From: an uncultured Verrucomicrobiota bacterium
Lineage (GTDB): Bacteria > Verrucomicrobiota > Verrucomicrobiia > Limisphaerales > UBA9464
Assembly (NCBI GenBank): GCA_903896505.1
Contig: CAITXU010000258.1
Span: forward strand, 1-44,880
Direction: 5' to 3'
DNA length: 44,880 nucleotides
The notes below the pieces were generated by a model that saw only the letters and a list, made by a program, of their open reading frames with translations, ran no database searches and was not told the DNA's origin. Position numbers and translations under genes: made by a program. The stretch's first letter is position 1; every line of letters begins with the position of its first letter. Positions 42,578-44,880 of the stretch are shown here, piece after piece.

Positions 42578-44224
42578 ATGGCGTCGCTCTGGGACTATTT
42601 CGGCAAGAACCCCGAGGACAACGGGAAGCCTTCCGGATTGGAGGCTTACTTTCTCGACGAAGAGCCGCCCGCCACCGATCCCTCGGGTCAGGTCGAACCC
42701 TGTGCCGTCGAGTTCAACGAGGAACTGATGTACTGGGCGATGCGGAATTTGCCGGTGAAGGAAGCCGTCAAACACTTCCTGGTTTGCGGCGCCATCGGCA
42801 CCGGCAAGACCACGACGATTGACCTCTTCCTCCAGTCGATCAAAGACCGTTTCCGACCCGGCCGAGAAAAGCCCGAACAGCTCATCATTTTCGACGCCAA
42901 GAGCGAGATTGTGCCGAAGCTGAATGCCCTTGGGTATTCCGTCGAATTGGACGCCCCCGAGAGCAACAACGTCTGGCTGCTGAACCCGTTCGACAAGCGA
43001 AGCTGCACTTGGAATATCTCCGAAGCGGTGGAGACGCCGCTGATGGCTCGGCATTTCGCGGCCTTGGTTGTCCCGGAAGAGCCGGGCAGCAACACGCCCT
43101 TCTTCTGGTCGGCATCGCGTCAGCTGGTGTATGCGGTGCTCATCGGCCTGTTTCGGACTCCGGTGTACGCGAGAAAGAAGTCGTGGGAGTTGCGGGACCT
43201 CTTGTCGGCATTGGCCAACCGGGAGCGGATTCTCGCCATCACTTCCCTCGATCCGCGCGCCAAGGAATTGGCCCAAAGCATCCTCAACGACAAACAGCAC
43301 TCCGACGCCGTCGTTGCGAGTCTTGCGACCAAGCTGGCTCGGTTCGAGGAAGTGGCGGCGCTGTGGAAGTCCAATTCGAAGCCGCGGTTGTTCTCGATCC
43401 CGGAGTTTCTCAAGAAGCCCGGTGTCCTAATCATCGGCAACGATCCGGTGCTCCGGGAAAGCCTCTGGCCAATCAACGCGATGCTCCTGAAATCTCTCGC
43501 CCAAGAGATCTTGCGGGGCACCGAAACTCAGGAGCCGCGACACTGGTTCGTACTGGACGAATTCCCGGCGATGGAACGGGTGGAGGCCATTCAAGATTTG
43601 GTCAACCGCGGCCGCAGCAAGGGCGCATCCGTCTTGATCGGTATGCAGGGCATCGACCGGCTCAATGAACTGTACGGGCAACACGGGGCCAACGATCTTT
43701 TGGAGCAGCTCACCCACAAAACGTTTTTCCGGGCGGGTGGACCCGAGACGGCGCAATGGATCGAGCGCTTCTTCGGCCAGTACCGGCGAACCGAGGAGTC
43801 CCATGGAAGCTCGTGGAGCAAGGAAGGCACTTCCCATTCGACCAGCTGGGGCACTACGGAGCGGGCCATGTTCCTCGCGTCGTTCTTCATGAACCTGCCC
43901 TTCACTGGGCCCGGCAAGGAACTCGTCGCGGTCCATGACATCCCGTCTCTCCAGAAGACGTCGATTACCCGCCGCCCTTTCGACAAGGTAAATTCCTGGA
44001 GGGTGAAGCCGACGGACGTCAAAGCGGTCATGGGGCGAACCAGCATCCTCGAACAAACGCTTGTGGGTTGGGACACCGCCGAGACCGCCGAGTATTGCGC
44101 CACCCCAAGCCCGGCCGCCAATCCGGCCGCTGGTGACCCGCCCGAAGAACCAAAAGCCGTCACCAAGAAAAAGGCCGACCGCGACGAAGCGCTGCCGGAG
44201 CGCAAAGAGCGTTGGCCTGACTAG
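42578..44224 (+). CDS. TrwB/TraD-type coupling ATPase (T4CP)
   Basis: Couples the relaxase-DNA complex to a secretion channel. The 548-residue protein has Walker A GAIGTGKTT (71-79) and Walker B WFVLDEFP (323-330), plus RGRSKGASVLIGMQGIDRL, typical of the TraD/TrwB DNA-binding ATPase domain. Residues 1-60 hold no hydrophobic helix, unlike canonical TrwB with its two N-terminal membrane segments. The C-terminus ends in a Pro/Ala/Lys-rich tail. It lies between the zinc-ribbon membrane gene and a membrane-anchored coiled-coil gene. Confidence 0.88.
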   Translation: MASLWDYFGKNPEDNGKPSGLEAYFLDEEPPATDPSGQVEPCAVEFNEELMYWAMRNLPVKEAVKHFLVCGAIGTGKTTTIDLFLQSIKDRFRPGREKPEQLIIFDAKSEIVPKLNALGYSVELDAPESNNVWLLNPFDKRSCTWNISEAVETPLMARHFAALVVPEEPGSNTPFFWSASRQLVYAVLIGLFRTPVYARKKSWELRDLLSALANRERILAITSLDPRAKELAQSILNDKQHSDAVVASLATKLARFEEVAALWKSNSKPRLFSIPEFLKKPGVLIIGNDPVLRESLWPINAMLLKSLAQEILRGTETQEPRHWFVLDEFPAMERVEAIQDLVNRGRSKGASVLIGMQGIDRLNELYGQHGANDLLEQLTHKTFFRAGGPETAQWIERFFGQYRRTEESHGSSWSKEGTSHSTSWGTTERAMFLASFFMNLPFTGPGKELVAVHDIPSLQKTSITRRPFDKVNSWRVKPTDVKAVMGRTSILEQTLVGWDTAETAEYCATPSPAANPAAGDPPEEPKAVTKKKADRDEALPERKERWPD

Positions 44225-44264
44225 CGCCAGTTTCCGATTCAGACTGCGAACCCATCCATAACCT

Positions 44265-44880
44265 ATGGCCGATCAACTTGATTTGAAACCACGTCCGGAA
44301 ACGCCGAAGCCCCGTGGCATACCTTTGTGGGTCGCCCTTGCCGCCCTGCTGGGGCTTGCGGTGGTGGGCGGAGTGGTCGTGGTCGTCCTCATGCGCCAGG
44401 CGACCAATGACAAGGCGAAGCTGGAATCGAAGATGGCGGCGTGGCAGTTGGAACAGGGAAAGACCGAAATCGCCAAGCAGAAGGCGGAGGAACAGGCGAA
44501 GCTGGCGGTCGCCCGATCCCGCCAAACCGACGCCCTCGCCCAAGTTCGGCTGGCGACCAACGTCGTCGGACAACTCCTGCAAGGGCTGCAGGACTTGGAC
44601 CGCGACGCGACGGCGCTGCGCACGAGCGACAGCGGCAAGCAAGCGGCGCGTTTTCCGGACCTCGTCGTCTTGGCGCGGCGACTCTACGACGTGGACCTCA
44701 AGGCGGTGGCATCCCAAGCCACGGCCATCTCGAAACTCGAAGGCGAACGTCGCTTGGAAAACCAACTCGTCACCGCCGCCGGGACCGCGTTTGAACCCGA
44801 TGCCACGTTCGCGACTACCGCCCAGTCGGACTCGATGTGGGCGAATCAGGAGATCGCCAAGGTGCCGCAGATTCGGTCCG
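44265..44880 (+). CDS. Membrane-anchored coiled-coil protein (partial, cut by right edge)
   Basis: 205 residues are visible. A short cytoplasmic-looking N-terminus with Pro-rich KPRPETPKPRG leads into one membrane helix (about 22-43), then a coiled coil rich in Lys, Glu and Gln (about 47-90). The remainder is helical and charged. I recognise no family. Placed 40 nt after the coupling ATPase in the same direction, it is probably part of the transfer apparatus, for example a channel or scaffold component. The C-terminus is outside the window. Confidence 0.6.
   Translation, partial: MADQLDLKPRPETPKPRGIPLWVALAALLGLAVVGGVVVVVLMRQATNDKAKLESKMAAWQLEQGKTEIAKQKAEEQAKLAVARSRQTDALAQVRLATNVVGQLLQGLQDLDRDATALRTSDSGKQAARFPDLVVLARRLYDVDLKAVASQATAISKLEGERRLENQLVTAAGTAFEPDATFATTAQSDSMWANQEIAKVPQIRS

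Overview
The window looks like a chromosome segment of a GC-rich, Gram-negative bacterium of the Verrucomicrobiota (or a close PVC relative), carrying the left end of an integrated mobile element. The Gram-negative call rests on LptE- and BamD-type outer-membrane genes. The Verrucomicrobiota call is an inference from the large secreted PQQ-propeller/PA14/dihaem protein, a CehA-type hydrolase, several PQQ-like proteins and abundant intergenic hairpin repeats. No rRNA or other marker gene is present, so the phylum is not proven.

Positions 1-1,609 hold tRNA-Val(CAC) and a patchwork of dispersed repeats. From 6,596 down to 1,610 (minus strand) runs a tight four-gene operon: a 90-residue WXG100-like protein, a 195-residue helical protein, a 70-residue WXG-like protein and a 1,305-residue membrane-anchored FtsK/EssC-type ATPase. 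It reads as a minimal type VII (ESX)-like secretion locus. Next come mutY (minus) and rnhC (plus), then a 1,322-residue exported protein with a propeller, a chitobiase-type domain, PA14, an Ig-like domain and a dihaem cytochrome domain.

From 14,030 to 32,137 the content is mainly housekeeping: a CvpA-like protein, bamD-lptE, a PQQ protein, lgt, panC, an isolated nuoA, nadB, cdsA and xylB, an HD-domain protein, trpD, a membrane PQQ protein and a CehA-type hydrolase. Repeat clusters fill the larger gaps (13.3-14.0, 19.3-19.8 and 26.8-27.0 kb). The gap at 32.1-32.9 kb contains a tandem repeat with an exact 160-bp period.

At 32,941 a tRNA-Cys(GCA) marks the chromosome/island junction. Downstream are a tyrosine recombinase with Gln in place of the first catalytic Arg, a convergent Xis-like HTH protein and a 1,474-residue Hsp90/sacsin-type ATPase with a DUF3883-like C-terminus. 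That cargo gene is followed by a degenerate second copy of the end of the Xis-like gene. Then come a ribbon-helix-helix protein, a short MobF (TrwC-type) relaxase, a zinc-ribbon membrane protein, a TrwB/TraD-type coupling ATPase and the start of a membrane-anchored coiled-coil protein cut by the right edge. This is the integration and mobilisation module of an integrative conjugative or mobilisable element; its right end lies outside the window.

The two best candidates for something undescribed are the ESX-like operon at 1.6-6.6 kb and the sacsin/DUF3883 cargo gene in the island.
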